DNA of 64,000 nucleotides from Niabella drilacis. GTDB lineage: Bacteria > Bacteroidota > Bacteroidia > Chitinophagales > Chitinophagaceae. Location: assembly GCF_900101395.1 (NCBI RefSeq), contig NZ_FMZO01000012.1:93647-157646 (forward strand), given 5' to 3'. The number at the start of each line of letters is the position of its first letter. The first letter of the stretch is position 1. Below, one piece after another: positions 54,658 through 63,712 of the stretch. The notes below the pieces were generated by a model. It had not been told where the DNA came from. It was given only the letters and a program-made list of their open reading frames with translations, and ran no database searches. Position numbers and translations under genes: made by a program.

Positions 54658-54847
54658 AAGATAAATTAACAAGACACAGCAATACAGATCTTTGGAATAT
54701 ACGGTAGAAACCTTCCGGAACGCCGGGCTTCAGCGGCCTTTGCTCCCGGAGTTCAAAATACCCGGAAGCGTTCAGGCACCATCGGTCCTGCCTGTTTGTA
54801 ACAACTTCACCATCGAAAAACCGGCCTCTTAAGAACCGCGCAAATAC

Positions 54848-55100
54848 GGGGCTCCCAACGGAGCCCGGACCCGAACGATCAACCCTTTCTATAAACACGA
54901 TGTTCCTACGGAGCAATTACGCAAACTACCGGGGTTCCGGCGCAATTCCGGTGTTACCGATACCGCATGTTTACAGCACCATGATCACCGGGATACAGGA
55001 TCCATCAAAGCCCGGCAAACACAGGGCTCCCTACGGGGCCCGGACCCGAACGATCAACCTTTTCTATAAGCACGATGTTCCTACGGAGCAATTACGCAAA
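54848..55100 (+). repeat. Pair of direct repeats of about 77 bp
   Basis: Copies at 54848-54925 and 55024-55100 share a hairpin (GGGCTCCC-n-GGAGCCC type) followed by GGACCCGAACGATCAACC, TTTCTATAA and CACGATGTTCCTACGGAGCA, then ATTACGCAAA. They are near-identical, spaced 175 bp. Related hairpins followed by a GTGTTTATAG-type tail occur at 15.1, 18.8 and 63.5 kb, so this is one dispersed family. Confidence 0.7.
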
Positions 55101-55469
55101 ACGATTCGGGTAGTGTTCCGGTGCCATCTATGTGGCCTGTTTATCGCCTCATCATTATTGAGAAACCGGCTCTGTGAGGTGTCATATATCGATATCCGGC
55201 CGGAAAGGTCCGGGGAAATGTTAAATAGCCCCCGCAGCTTCACGGTAAAATGCAGAAGCAGGGTTGGCTAAAAACCGGCAAGGTTGCAAAGTGCCTTTTC
55301 TAAAAGGAAGAAGCCTTTTTTATTTACATCCTTCATTCAATATTTTACAGGAATAATAGGTAAGGGTTATATATGGAACAATTGGCTATAAAAGCCCGAT
55401 GTCGTTTCCTTCAGCATCCGGCCCTTTTTATGAAAGGAACATTCATACGCCAAAGGACTTTAGTTCTTA

Positions 55470-55630
55470 GAGCCTGTTTAAAATTCATTCAATGGCTTTA
55501 TTATGGCCGTTTTGGGCTGCAACTGCGTTAAATTTTTCGCCATAGTGGCCTACTATGCCTGCAAAATTTTCCTTGTTTCGCTCCAAAATAGCTTCATAAT
55601 AAATTCCATCAATAAAATTTAAACAGGCTC
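55470..55630 (-). mobile_element. 161-bp miniature inverted-repeat element, copy 3
   Basis: Same length and ends as copy 1 (GAGCCTGTTTAAA ... TTTAAACAGGCTC) in the reverse orientation, flanked by TTA at 55467-55469 and 55631-55633. It lies in the region downstream of the DUF5703 gene and upstream of the second PUL, beyond motif copy B. Confidence 0.85.
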
Positions 55631-55869
55631 TTAGAAGAGGACCGCTGCTTTTTATCGTCTGCCCTGAAAGGACGGCATTCGATGAACCGCGTGTGAACTG
55701 CAGGGTTCATCACCGGACTGCCCGTTGAACCCGGGGGAAATTCAATACCTCTTTATAGCAAACGGGCCGGCGTTACACTGACGGCTATTAAAGGATCCCC
55801 TTGGGGGTTGAGCCCAATGAATTTTCCGGGTCCTCCTTAAGGAAACGACATTGATAAAAAATTACGGAT

Positions 55870-58086
55870 TTATCCCTTGCGAAGTTTTAAATGCCCGTTT
55901 GCCACCACTCCTTCATACCTTTTACCGCCGGGACCGGCCAGCCGGAACTGTACATCCCATTCCGCCGGCCAGGCGGGCAGCAGGGTCACTTTATCATCTT
56001 CATACTGCAGCAGCATGCGCTGGAGCGCCGTTACCGCCACCGAGCCATGGCATTGATCCGGCGTCCAGTCATAGTTGGGGCCCCAGAATGCGGGGAACCG
56101 CATTTCTTTATTCCATTTTGAAAAGCTTTCCACCACCATGGCTTTTGCCTCCTGTGTAAGCCCCAGGCAGGCCGCCTGTATGGAATTTTGCTGCCAGCCT
56201 CCGTTTTCCCTGTGCGTTCGGGCATTAAAGGACCGGATGGCCAGGTCCAGCCCGGGTTTGCCCACGGCATAGGCCCGGTAGGGGAAAACAGCATAGAGCT
56301 CCGGATTTTCAATATTGGCCTTATTGCTATAGATCTGTGCCGGCGCCAGCAGGGTATCGGCGCCTTTTAAACGCAGCGGCACCTCCGGAAGTGCCTTTAT
56401 AAGCGCTGTCCAGGTTTGTTTTTGTTTGGCTGATGGAAAGGGCAGTTGCAATAATTTTTCTGCCACCACGCGGATACCTACGATCTCCGGCAGCGGGTTC
56501 ACGGCTGTATGAAAGGTTTCCAGCGACATGGCCGGGTCAAACAGGATCTTTCCGTCCGGCCCTTTTTTCCAGTGCTGCGCATAAAACGTCAGGATCTGCG
56601 ATGCAAAGGGCAGCAGGGTATCTTTTGCAAAAGCGCTGCTTTTGGTGAACCGGTAATAGTCTGCCATCATCAGCGCCAGCTCCAGGCCGCTTTGCCAGTA
56701 ATAACGGATATAGGGGTTTTTAACATACCCATCCGGCAGGCTGTCTCTTTTACATCCATAATCCCCATCGGCATAAGTACCCCAGAAGTTCATCGTTTCC
56801 GGGAAAAAGGCACCTTCATGGCCATAGTACTTCCTGGTGGCCGCCATGCGCAGGGGCAACGCATCCATATACATCTTAAACAAGGGTGCAAAAAGATCAA
56901 AGTCCCCGGACTCCAGCATACTCCAGTAGGGCAGCCGGGTGTTCTGCCACCAGTAACAACCGCCCCATAAACGGAAGTCGGCATCAAGATCCTTTTGCGG
57001 CCCGCCGGTTTCGTAGGTATCCACGGTAAAGATGCTGCCGTTAAACTTAATGGGCGATCCGCCCCTCCCGCTGCAGGCATTCATAAAGCGCTGTAAGAGG
57101 TATCCCCGCGAAACCATAAAGGCCTGCGCTTGCTCTGCACTGTCTTTTGCGGTGATATAGATATAGGAACGGTTCCAGAAATTTTTCCACCACTGCTGAT
57201 GGGCAAGCACTCTCTTCTGAACCGGGATGGCTTCAATAACAGCTGCCTGCTGCTTTACCTGCCGCACCCAGGCATTTGCTGCCCCCTGCCGGGCAGCAGG
57301 GTAAACAGCAATCGAAAACTGCCGGGCAGCGCTGGTACTTACCAGGGTGGTATCATCCTGGTTTTTTAGGCCCCTGCCCCGGATGAGCAGGCCAAAGTTA
57401 TTATGCAGCAGCGGATCGGGCCGGTACCTGTCAAAATCATCCAGCGCCTGTATCTGCAGGTTCCCCCTCCAGATGGAATAGGGATTGCGATGATAGGCTA
57501 TAATGCTTTTTTGGTCATGAGCCAGCACCAGATCCGGCTCCTGGCTGATGGCAACCGGGCAATCCTTCGACACCTGCCGTTCTCCCATACCCCAAACAGA
57601 GCCTGTTTCTGCACCCATGATCGGGCGCGTTCCCTTCCGCCAGTTTTCATAAGCCACTTTCACATTAACAGGGACCCTGCTTTTTATTTCCGTTTGAATA
57701 ACCGGGTTATTGGCATCGATCCAGAGTTTTACCTTCGTCAATCCGTAATCGATCGCGATGGCACCCTCCTCCAGTTTCAGTTCCTGTACAAATCTGCCTT
57801 CCTCCAGCGGGTTGGGTGTTATGGACACCCGTACCCGGCCCAGCTTTAGCAGCCGGCCTATCTCGCTCCAGGCATCCGTTTTGGAGCTGTAAAAAACAAG
57901 ATCGCCATTGGCCTCCACCCATACATTGGCGCCAATATCGCCATTGCCGATGGGCATGGACCCCTTTGAATTCATACCGGGATTGGTCCACCGGATATTA
58001 TACCGGCTTACCCTGTTCTGCTGCGCAAAGCCAGCCTGTACCAATGGCAGGTACAGGAAAATAAAAAGAATTATTCTGTTCATCAT
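55870..58086 (-). CDS. DUF5703 protein with GH95-like (alpha/alpha)6 architecture
   Basis: About 738 residues from one of the ATGs at 58086 or 58083 (MNRIILFIFLYLPLVQAGFA, signal peptide). The N-terminal beta domain has IGNGDIGANVWVEANGDLVF, followed by a long helical barrel (WGGCYWWQNTRLPYWSMLES, NFWGTYADGDYGCKRDSLPD, YIRYYWQSGLELALMMADYY). A short beta domain (VTLLPAWPAEWDVQFRLAGP) ends it. This is the layout of GH95/GH65-like enzymes, and the N-terminal part is DUF5703. No activity is established as far as I know. The gene starts within 40 bp of the beta-helix gene's stop and is the last of the PhyH/beta-helix/DUF5703 operon. Confidence 0.8.
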   Translation of the reverse strand: MMNRIILFIFLYLPLVQAGFAQQNRVSRYNIRWTNPGMNSKGSMPIGNGDIGANVWVEANGDLVFYSSKTDAWSEIGRLLKLGRVRVSITPNPLEEGRFVQELKLEEGAIAIDYGLTKVKLWIDANNPVIQTEIKSRVPVNVKVAYENWRKGTRPIMGAETGSVWGMGERQVSKDCPVAISQEPDLVLAHDQKSIIAYHRNPYSIWRGNLQIQALDDFDRYRPDPLLHNNFGLLIRGRGLKNQDDTTLVSTSAARQFSIAVYPAARQGAANAWVRQVKQQAAVIEAIPVQKRVLAHQQWWKNFWNRSYIYITAKDSAEQAQAFMVSRGYLLQRFMNACSGRGGSPIKFNGSIFTVDTYETGGPQKDLDADFRLWGGCYWWQNTRLPYWSMLESGDFDLFAPLFKMYMDALPLRMAATRKYYGHEGAFFPETMNFWGTYADGDYGCKRDSLPDGYVKNPYIRYYWQSGLELALMMADYYRFTKSSAFAKDTLLPFASQILTFYAQHWKKGPDGKILFDPAMSLETFHTAVNPLPEIVGIRVVAEKLLQLPFPSAKQKQTWTALIKALPEVPLRLKGADTLLAPAQIYSNKANIENPELYAVFPYRAYAVGKPGLDLAIRSFNARTHRENGGWQQNSIQAACLGLTQEAKAMVVESFSKWNKEMRFPAFWGPNYDWTPDQCHGSVAVTALQRMLLQYEDDKVTLLPAWPAEWDVQFRLAGPGGKRYEGVVANGHLKLRKG

Positions 58087-58122
58087 TTCAAATACCGTTT
58101 TGGATGCAATCAATATCCGCTA

Positions 58123-60042
58123 TCATAGCTTTAGCTTTTGCCGGCCGCTGCCCGCTATCTCAAAAGGACCTGGAGCAGGGCTGGCTGTCTTTCTTTTTTT
58201 GCCGTGGAAATCGGTATCGATTTTTAAAGGGCTGCCATCCGTATTTTCAAACGGAAGATCGGGAACCAGGGCCTTATTCAGGCTGCCGGTGGTGACCCAT
58301 TTTCTTTTCTGCTGCTGCCATTGTTTATTCCAGGTTATTTCCAGGTACCGGTCGGGCCCTTCGCCTGTTAACCTTACAGCAGCATCAAAACTGGTATCCA
58401 ATATGGCATTCTGTTCGGTGGCTGCCTGTGCGTTGTATTTTTTCATTGCTTCTTTTCCCTGCGCCGTCATTTCGCCCAGCCGTTTACTGCCCTGCACCGC
58501 ACGTGCAGGCACAGATCCCTTCGTATACACATTTCCCTCAAATACTACAGGCAACAGGGCCTTGCTGTACTGGCCGGCGTTTGCGCCGCTTACAAAAAGA
58601 TTATTCACAAACTGCACATCACCGCCGGGGTTATCATGCAGGGCTTTTACAAATGTAGTATGTGGCAGGTGATAGGGCGTAAGCCGGCTATCGTAGGACA
58701 CTACCTCCATATTGCCGCTGAAAAGATTATGCACAAAGGCTGCACCGCTGGAGTTCATCAAAAGACTTTTCTTCGACAGCATTACATTATTGCTGACCAG
58801 CATGGGGCCATGATCTACTTCCAGGAACAGGTCGATACCATTGTCGTAAAACAGGTTATTCTTTACCTGTGCTCCCTGCGCCATCCAATCGAGCCAAACG
58901 CCCATATTGGTGCGGTAGATCCGGTTACCGCGGATCTGCACATCCACGGCCCCATGAAATTTGATGCCCGCCATTTCAGCTCCGGTAAACAGTCTTTTAA
59001 CATGGATATCATGAATATCGTTGTGCTCAATAATACTGAAAGCACAGCCCATAGAACCAACAATACCGGTTTGCTCACAGTGGGCCACTTCATTGTTCCG
59101 CACGAGGTGACCGCCAATGGTTCCTTTGTTCCAGCCAAAGGCCAGGGCCCGGTTGATGGTGCCCACATAGCCTTCGGCAGATTCGGTTTGGTTATTATCG
59201 TGCCCATCGCCATATTTTCCTAAAGCAATGCCCACGCATTTTGAGTACTGCACTTTGTTGTGCTCAATGATCCAGCCCCGGCTCCAGTGCGTGCCGATGA
59301 GGCCCTGCTGCTCTGCTGTCGGAGGCGCCCAGTTGGTGGCAGCCTGCTCCAGGGTAAAACCGCTTACAGTGATATAATTAATGAACGGCTTATCCGGGTA
59401 AAAAACCATGGGCCGCACATTGATCTCTACCATTTTTTTATTGGGGTCTGCATTTTTAAACTGCGCCCGGATGGTGGTAGTCGTGCTGTCTACCTCTGCC
59501 CACCACAGGAGGTCCTTTCCATCGGCCGGCTGCATGACTTCTTCGGCCTTTGCAGCTTCCATCAGCCATTGACCGTCCAGGTATACCGCCCCCCGGTGAT
59601 ATTTCCGGTCCCTGGGTGTGGGAGTAAACCAATCGCCGCTGATCTGTTCTTTATAAGGGTTGAAGGCTCCAAAAAAGCTGTTGGGCAGCCGCGCTTCCCA
59701 GGTATCGTTCTGCAGCTGCTTCCAGTTTTTGACCAACTCCGATCCCTTGATGCTCACCTGCTCCCCTTTTGCTGCCCGGTATACGATCCGCTCCTGGTCT
59801 GAATTACCGCCACGGGGCGGAGTGATCTGCTCGCGGTATACACCGGCATGCACGGTAATGATATCGCCGGGCAGGGCTTTGGCCGCAGCCGCCATAATGG
59901 TTTTGAAGGGCTGGGCAGCGCTGCCGTTGTTAGCATCGCTGCCTCTCTGTGCTACGTGCAATTCCCGGCCCGCGCGCCGGGATACCTGGGCCGGTGCCAG
60001 CAGTGAACTCATCGAAAAAAGTAAAAGAAATAATTGCTTCAT
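58123..60042 (-). CDS. Right-handed parallel beta-helix protein (DUF1565-like)
   Basis: 639 residues with a signal peptide ending LLAPAQ. HVAQRGSDANNGSAAQPFKT then IITVHAGVYREQITPP open the beta helix; later rungs include FINYITVSGFTLEQAATNWA, SIIEHNDIHDIHVKRL, VDVQIRGNRIYRTNMGVWLD and LLMNSSGAAFVHNLFSGNME. The fold is that of polysaccharide lyases and GH141/GH28-like enzymes, but I cannot assign catalytic residues. The C-terminal tail (HGKKRKTASPAPGPFEIAGS) is odd and basic. It is the middle gene of the operon headed by the second PhyH, with about 140 bp between them. Confidence 0.75.
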   Translation of the reverse strand: MKQLFLLLFSMSSLLAPAQVSRRAGRELHVAQRGSDANNGSAAQPFKTIMAAAAKALPGDIITVHAGVYREQITPPRGGNSDQERIVYRAAKGEQVSIKGSELVKNWKQLQNDTWEARLPNSFFGAFNPYKEQISGDWFTPTPRDRKYHRGAVYLDGQWLMEAAKAEEVMQPADGKDLLWWAEVDSTTTTIRAQFKNADPNKKMVEINVRPMVFYPDKPFINYITVSGFTLEQAATNWAPPTAEQQGLIGTHWSRGWIIEHNKVQYSKCVGIALGKYGDGHDNNQTESAEGYVGTINRALAFGWNKGTIGGHLVRNNEVAHCEQTGIVGSMGCAFSIIEHNDIHDIHVKRLFTGAEMAGIKFHGAVDVQIRGNRIYRTNMGVWLDWMAQGAQVKNNLFYDNGIDLFLEVDHGPMLVSNNVMLSKKSLLMNSSGAAFVHNLFSGNMEVVSYDSRLTPYHLPHTTFVKALHDNPGGDVQFVNNLFVSGANAGQYSKALLPVVFEGNVYTKGSVPARAVQGSKRLGEMTAQGKEAMKKYNAQAATEQNAILDTSFDAAVRLTGEGPDRYLEITWNKQWQQQKRKWVTTGSLNKALVPDLPFENTDGSPLKIDTDFHGKKRKTASPAPGPFEIAGSGRQKLKL

Positions 60043-60183
60043 TCAGTACCTGTTTTTATGAACTATTTAGTTGGGCCGGTATTACCGTAATGCCCGGGTC
60101 GTCATGTATGGATATGGCCTTACTACTGCATGCACCGTGCCCGGTTATTTTCTGCAATCATTTTACCCGGCATGTAATTCTCA

Positions 60184-61056
60184 TCAGGACGGATCCACTT
60201 TGATCTTTAATACCTCCGGCCGCAGGTAGGGAATATTCGCATCGGCCGTCCCCTTCCACGCATAGGGATCGCTGCCTGCCACCATAATAATATCCCTCAG
60301 GTCTTCCGTTGGCGGCAGTTTGCCGTCCTGGTCCCAGGGCAACATCGATTCTGCACTCATATAGTGATTAACCAGCGCCGTGCGGAAGCAATCACCGGTC
60401 TTATTGGCCCGTGAGCTGTGCAGGGTATAACCGTTAAAGAAAACAACAGACCCTGCTTTTACCTCAACCGGTATGGCCTGTTCTCCGAGCGCTTCCACAT
60501 CCACGGTGTCCACATCCGCATATTCGATGCCATTGTAAGGTACCCGGCACATCATATAACCGGGCCGCCCGGGAATGATCCACAGGCAGCCGTTTTCGAT
60601 GGTGGCATCATCAATAGCGATCCAGGCTCCCGTCAGGGAGCGGTCCCTTGTGGGTATATAATATTCATCCTGGTGCCAGCTTTGCCCTTTTTTACCCGGA
60701 GCTTTAACAAAAAGCATCGATTGCATGCATTTTACGTTGGGGCTGATGATGGCCGTTAATATCTTTACAATTCCCGGGTGCTGCAGGAAGCCGGAAATAA
60801 CGGGAGAAAGCTTGTGCGGAAAATGGATGGCTATATACTTTTTCAGCACTTCGCTGTCCGGCTCCCCCGGGGCCACAGGCATTAACCCCTCTACTGCGCC
60901 CCGTTCGCCCCGGAAGATAGCAGCCGTCTCTGCTTTGAGCGCTTCAATTTCGCGGGGGCTGATCAGTCCCGGTGCCACCAGGTAACCCTGCCGGTTATAA
61001 AAATCAATCTGCTGCTGTTGCAGCTCTCCGTTCTCTACAGAAACATCTGCATTCAT
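60184..61056 (-). CDS. PhyH-family Fe(II)/2-oxoglutarate dioxygenase (second copy)
   Basis: About 290 residues from the ATG at 61056 (MNADVSVENG); the longer frame begins at TTG 61089. No signal peptide. The iron site is seen in GQSWHQDEYYIPTRDRSL (His about 128, Asp about 130) and GYTLHSSRANKTGDCFRTAL (His about 213; Arg about 225 for 2-oxoglutarate). ATIENGCLWIIPGRPGY is the family block. It is only distantly similar to the copy at 42418 and so probably acts on a different small molecule. It heads the PhyH/beta-helix/DUF5703 operon and is divergent from the AraC gene, with motif copy C between them. Confidence 0.9.
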   Translation of the reverse strand: MNADVSVENGELQQQQIDFYNRQGYLVAPGLISPREIEALKAETAAIFRGERGAVEGLMPVAPGEPDSEVLKKYIAIHFPHKLSPVISGFLQHPGIVKILTAIISPNVKCMQSMLFVKAPGKKGQSWHQDEYYIPTRDRSLTGAWIAIDDATIENGCLWIIPGRPGYMMCRVPYNGIEYADVDTVDVEALGEQAIPVEVKAGSVVFFNGYTLHSSRANKTGDCFRTALVNHYMSAESMLPWDQDGKLPPTEDLRDIIMVAGSDPYAWKGTADANIPYLRPEVLKIKVDPS

Positions 61057-61469
61057 AATGCTTCGTTTTTTATGATTACCGAATAACAATCCTCATCGCT
61101 TTCTCAACGCACGGACGTTCTATATATAGCTCAGACGCTCCCCGGGTATGCACAGAACGCCAGGGAACCTGAACAACTGGCAAGCCGTTGTTGCCATCCT
61201 ATTGCTTTAGGAAACACCCTTGATTCAACCCTGTTCTTTCCCCGGGCCATTTATGGGCGTATGCCTCATCAGCCCGGTATGTGCCTGCCCCTCCCGGGAA
61301 TAGCTGCTTTCCTGCCGCAACCGTTACGCCCTGCGATCAATCGTTAAAGCTACACGCTGCCCCGCAGAAGGGCTTCCACTTTTTTTTGAAAAAACTAAAC
61401 TATTTTCATAGCCTGATATAAAAGATCTTTATATATTGCGTAATATAATTGACATCCAAAAGATCCCGC
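61057..61469. other. Divergent regulatory region of AraC and the second PhyH operon
   Basis: 413 bp without a gene. It holds two-block motif copy C at 61344-61406; between the motif and the AraC start is a very AT-rich stretch (GATATAAAAGATCTTTATATA around 61416-61436) suitable for a promoter. No confident -7/-33 pair can be placed. Confidence 0.5.
61344..61406 (-). promoter_or_regulatory. Two-block regulatory motif, copy C
   Basis: Block 1 TTAAAGCTACA (61344-61354), a spacer of exactly 19 bp, and the 33-bp block 2 (61374-61406: TTCCACTTTT to AACTAAACTATTTT). The spacer sequence here is unrelated to copies A and B (CGCTGCCCCGCAGAAGGGC), yet its length is identical. It ends 63 bp before the AraC ATG and lies 290 bp from the second PhyH start. 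Confidence 0.6.
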
Positions 61470-62345
61470 ATGAGACCGTTGATCCAGAAATTACCTCTTA
61501 ACGAAAGCAGCAGCTTTATTGCCCAAACGTTTCGCACCCCCGAGTTCGAGGTGGGCTGGCATCAGCACATCGAGTATGAACTGATCCTTTTTACGGAAGG
61601 CTCCGGGTTAAGTCTTATCGGCAATCATGTGGGGCAATTTGAAACCGGGGATATCTATTTCCTGGGGAGCAATGTGCCCCACACGTTCCGGAAACGTGAC
61701 CCCGACCTGGTTACCAGTGCAGTTGTGGTCCAATTCCGCAGGGACTTCTGGGGCCAGGACCTGCTACAGCTTCCTGAAGCCAGGAAGATCCGGCAACTGC
61801 TGGAAACCAGTATGCAGGGATTAAAATTACAGGGGCAGCTGCGTAACAAAATGCAAACCCCGATAAAGGAGCTTGAAAAAGCAACCGGGTTCCGGCGGGT
61901 TATTGCGCTGTGCCATTGCCTGGAACTGATGGCGGCAAACCCGGAATGGACAACCGTAAATACACAGGAGCTCCGGATCAATGAAGATGAACGCATCAGC
62001 CGCATATTCCAGTTCACTATCGACAACTTCAGGGACCCTATTACCCTGCAGGACGTAGCCGAGATAGCGTGTATGAGCGTGCCCCATTTTTGCAGCTTCT
62101 TTAAACGGTGCACACAAAAGACGTATGTCGATTTTTTAAACACCGTCCGCACCGGTTATGCCTGCTCCCTCCTGACGGAAACCCAAAAACCCGTCCTGGA
62201 TATTTGCTTTGAAAGCGGCTACAATACCATCGCCAATTTTCACAAACAGTTTTTAAAGACCCAGAAATTAACCCCGCTTCAATACCGGAAAGCTTTTGCA
62301 CCGGAGGTGATCCGCCAGGGAAGAAATATCGGGATCGAAGCATGA
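61470..62345 (+). CDS. AraC-family transcriptional regulator with cupin sensor
   Basis: About 291 residues from the ATG at 61470 (MRPLIQKLPLNESSSFIAQT); the longer frame begins at a TTG. The N-terminal cupin (FEVGWHQHIEYELILFTEGS, GQFETGDIYFLGSNVPHTFR) should bind a sugar or other inducer. The C-terminal AraC domain has both helix-turn-helix units: ITLQDVAEIACMSVPHFCSF and VLDICFESGYNTIANFHKQF, ending LTPLQYRKAF. It is a soluble cytoplasmic regulator. It lies beside motif copy C and is the only specific regulator between 24 and 64 kb, so it is the natural candidate for controlling the three operons that carry the motif. Confidence 0.94.
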   Translation: MRPLIQKLPLNESSSFIAQTFRTPEFEVGWHQHIEYELILFTEGSGLSLIGNHVGQFETGDIYFLGSNVPHTFRKRDPDLVTSAVVVQFRRDFWGQDLLQLPEARKIRQLLETSMQGLKLQGQLRNKMQTPIKELEKATGFRRVIALCHCLELMAANPEWTTVNTQELRINEDERISRIFQFTIDNFRDPITLQDVAEIACMSVPHFCSFFKRCTQKTYVDFLNTVRTGYACSLLTETQKPVLDICFESGYNTIANFHKQFLKTQKLTPLQYRKAFAPEVIRQGRNIGIEA

Positions 62346-63712
62346 GGGGTTTCCCCGGCAACTAGTAAAAGCTTTAGTTTTTGGCAACCAGTCCTGACCG
62401 CTGCCAGGGGCTGGCATTTGGGAATGTGAACATGCGGCCTGGGCACCGGGTATAGAAAACAGGTCCGGCCGGTATCAATAGCCGATAGTCCATCAATATC
62501 CTTTCCTTAATCCCGTCCCGTTTATGAAAGGGAAGTTCAGACGCAAAAGGATGCTATTGCCTGGAAGCGGTTCCGTTCTTTTATCGCCCCCCCTGAAAGG
62601 GGCATCTGATAAACCGCGCGTGCAACGCGTGGTTCATCAGATCAATCCCCTGCGGGGAATATGAGCATGTAGGAATGTGATCATAAGATTGAACACCGGG
62701 TATAAACAGGTCAGACGTTGAATCCTTGTCCTGACCGGAATTGCATGCCCGGCATCCCCCAATTGGCCTATGGCCGGATAGCCGGTCGTGCAACCGCCGG
62801 TTCGGTTACAACCGTTTGCATTGAACCCCGCCGGGGCTCAACCCGGATTACGATCATGTAGGAATGTGATCATAAGATTGAACACCGGGCAAAAACAGGT
62901 CAGACGTTGAATCCTTGTCCTGACCGGAATTGCATGCCCGGCATCCCCCAATTGGCCTATGGCCGGATAGCCGGTCGTGCAACCGCCGGTTCGGTTATAA
63001 CCGGCCTGCATTGAACCCCGCCGGGGTTCAACCCGGATTGTGGTCATGAACCACGTGCTGCACGCGCGGCTCATCGGATCAATCCCCTGCGGGGAATATG
63101 AGCATGTGGGAATGTGAACATAAAGATCGAGCACCGGGCAAAAACAGGTCAGACGTTGCATCCTTGTCCTGACCGGAATTGCATGCCCGGCATCCCCCAA
63201 TTGGCCTATGGCCGGATAGCCGTCGTGCAACCGCCGGTTCGGTTATAACCGGCCTGCATTGAACCCCGCCGGGGTTCAACCCGGATTACGATCAGGAACC
63301 ACGCGTTGCACGCGCGGTTCATCGGATCAATCCCCTGCGGGGAATACGAGCATGTAGGAATGTGATCATAAGATTGAACACCGGGTATAAAAAACGATTC
63401 CAGCGTTAAACGTTACCCCCGTCCCGAAGCTTCGCATAAGTGCCTAGCTAAGGAATACAATCCTGCAGAACCATACGGTTCCATTACTCCCCCGGATCCC
63501 AACAATCACTGCTCCATAGGGAGCAACGTGTTTATAGCAATGTTTTATTATCTGGATTAGGCTCCGTAGGGAGCCCCGTGGTTACACGACATCCCGCAAG
63601 GAGCCAACGGCACCTGGATCCTGACACACAGGCTTTACCACCCGGGGCTGAAAAGCGGTTTAAAACGATGCCCAACCGCAACACAGCGGTCCGTTCCATA
63701 CAGCCACCCAGC
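62346..63712. other. 1.4-kb intergenic region with tandem array and hairpins
   Basis: No convincing gene. It contains the tandem array (62666-63400), a degenerate cassette end (63423) and two GCTCC-n-GGAGC-type hairpins (about 63500-63570). The small minus-strand open frames (62581-63279) simply read the repeat units and share their repeated sequence. Confidence 0.7.
62666..63400. repeat. Tandem array of about 248-bp hairpin-rich units
   Basis: The marker CATGT(A/G)GGAATGTGA starts units at 62666, 62855, 63103 and 63351, giving periods of 189, 248 and 248 bp and a final partial unit. The first unit lacks a 59-bp segment (the CCACGCG...CGCGG and TCCCC-TGC-GGGGA hairpins) relative to the others. 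Each full unit carries, in order, CCGGATAGCCGG-like and AACCGCCGGTT pairs, TGAACCCCGCCGGGGTTCA, GAACCACGCG-n-CGCGCGGTTC and ATCCCC-TGC-GGGGAAT. The units are nearly identical, so the array is recent. A single diverged relative lies at 24640-24801. Confidence 0.85.

Larger units (their letters stand above)
53991..55869. other. 1.9-kb repeat-rich intergenic region upstream of the second PUL
   Basis: I see no gene. From left: the SusC leader (53991-54540) with a small GCTGC-TTAC-GCAGC hairpin near 54350, regulatory motif copy B (54550-54657), a pair of direct repeats (54848 and 55024), miniature element copy 3 (55470-55630), and degenerate hairpin repeats up to the DUF5703 stop. Short open frames here (for example 54656-54916 and 54900-55271) run through the repeats and are not convincing. 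Confidence 0.7.

Noticed and set aside
54656..55271. Open frames on both strands (86 and 123 residues) upstream of the second PUL
   Set aside because: They cross the direct hairpin repeats, have no protein-family features and overlap each other.
62581..63279. Minus-strand open frames of 66-130 residues with internal repeats
   Set aside because: They only read the tandem 248-bp units; the repeated peptide follows the DNA period, there is no start context, and the frame is broken between units.
62666..63400. Tandem array considered as a CRISPR
   Set aside because: Units are about 248 bp and nearly identical along their whole length; there are no short repeats separated by unique spacers and no cas genes.
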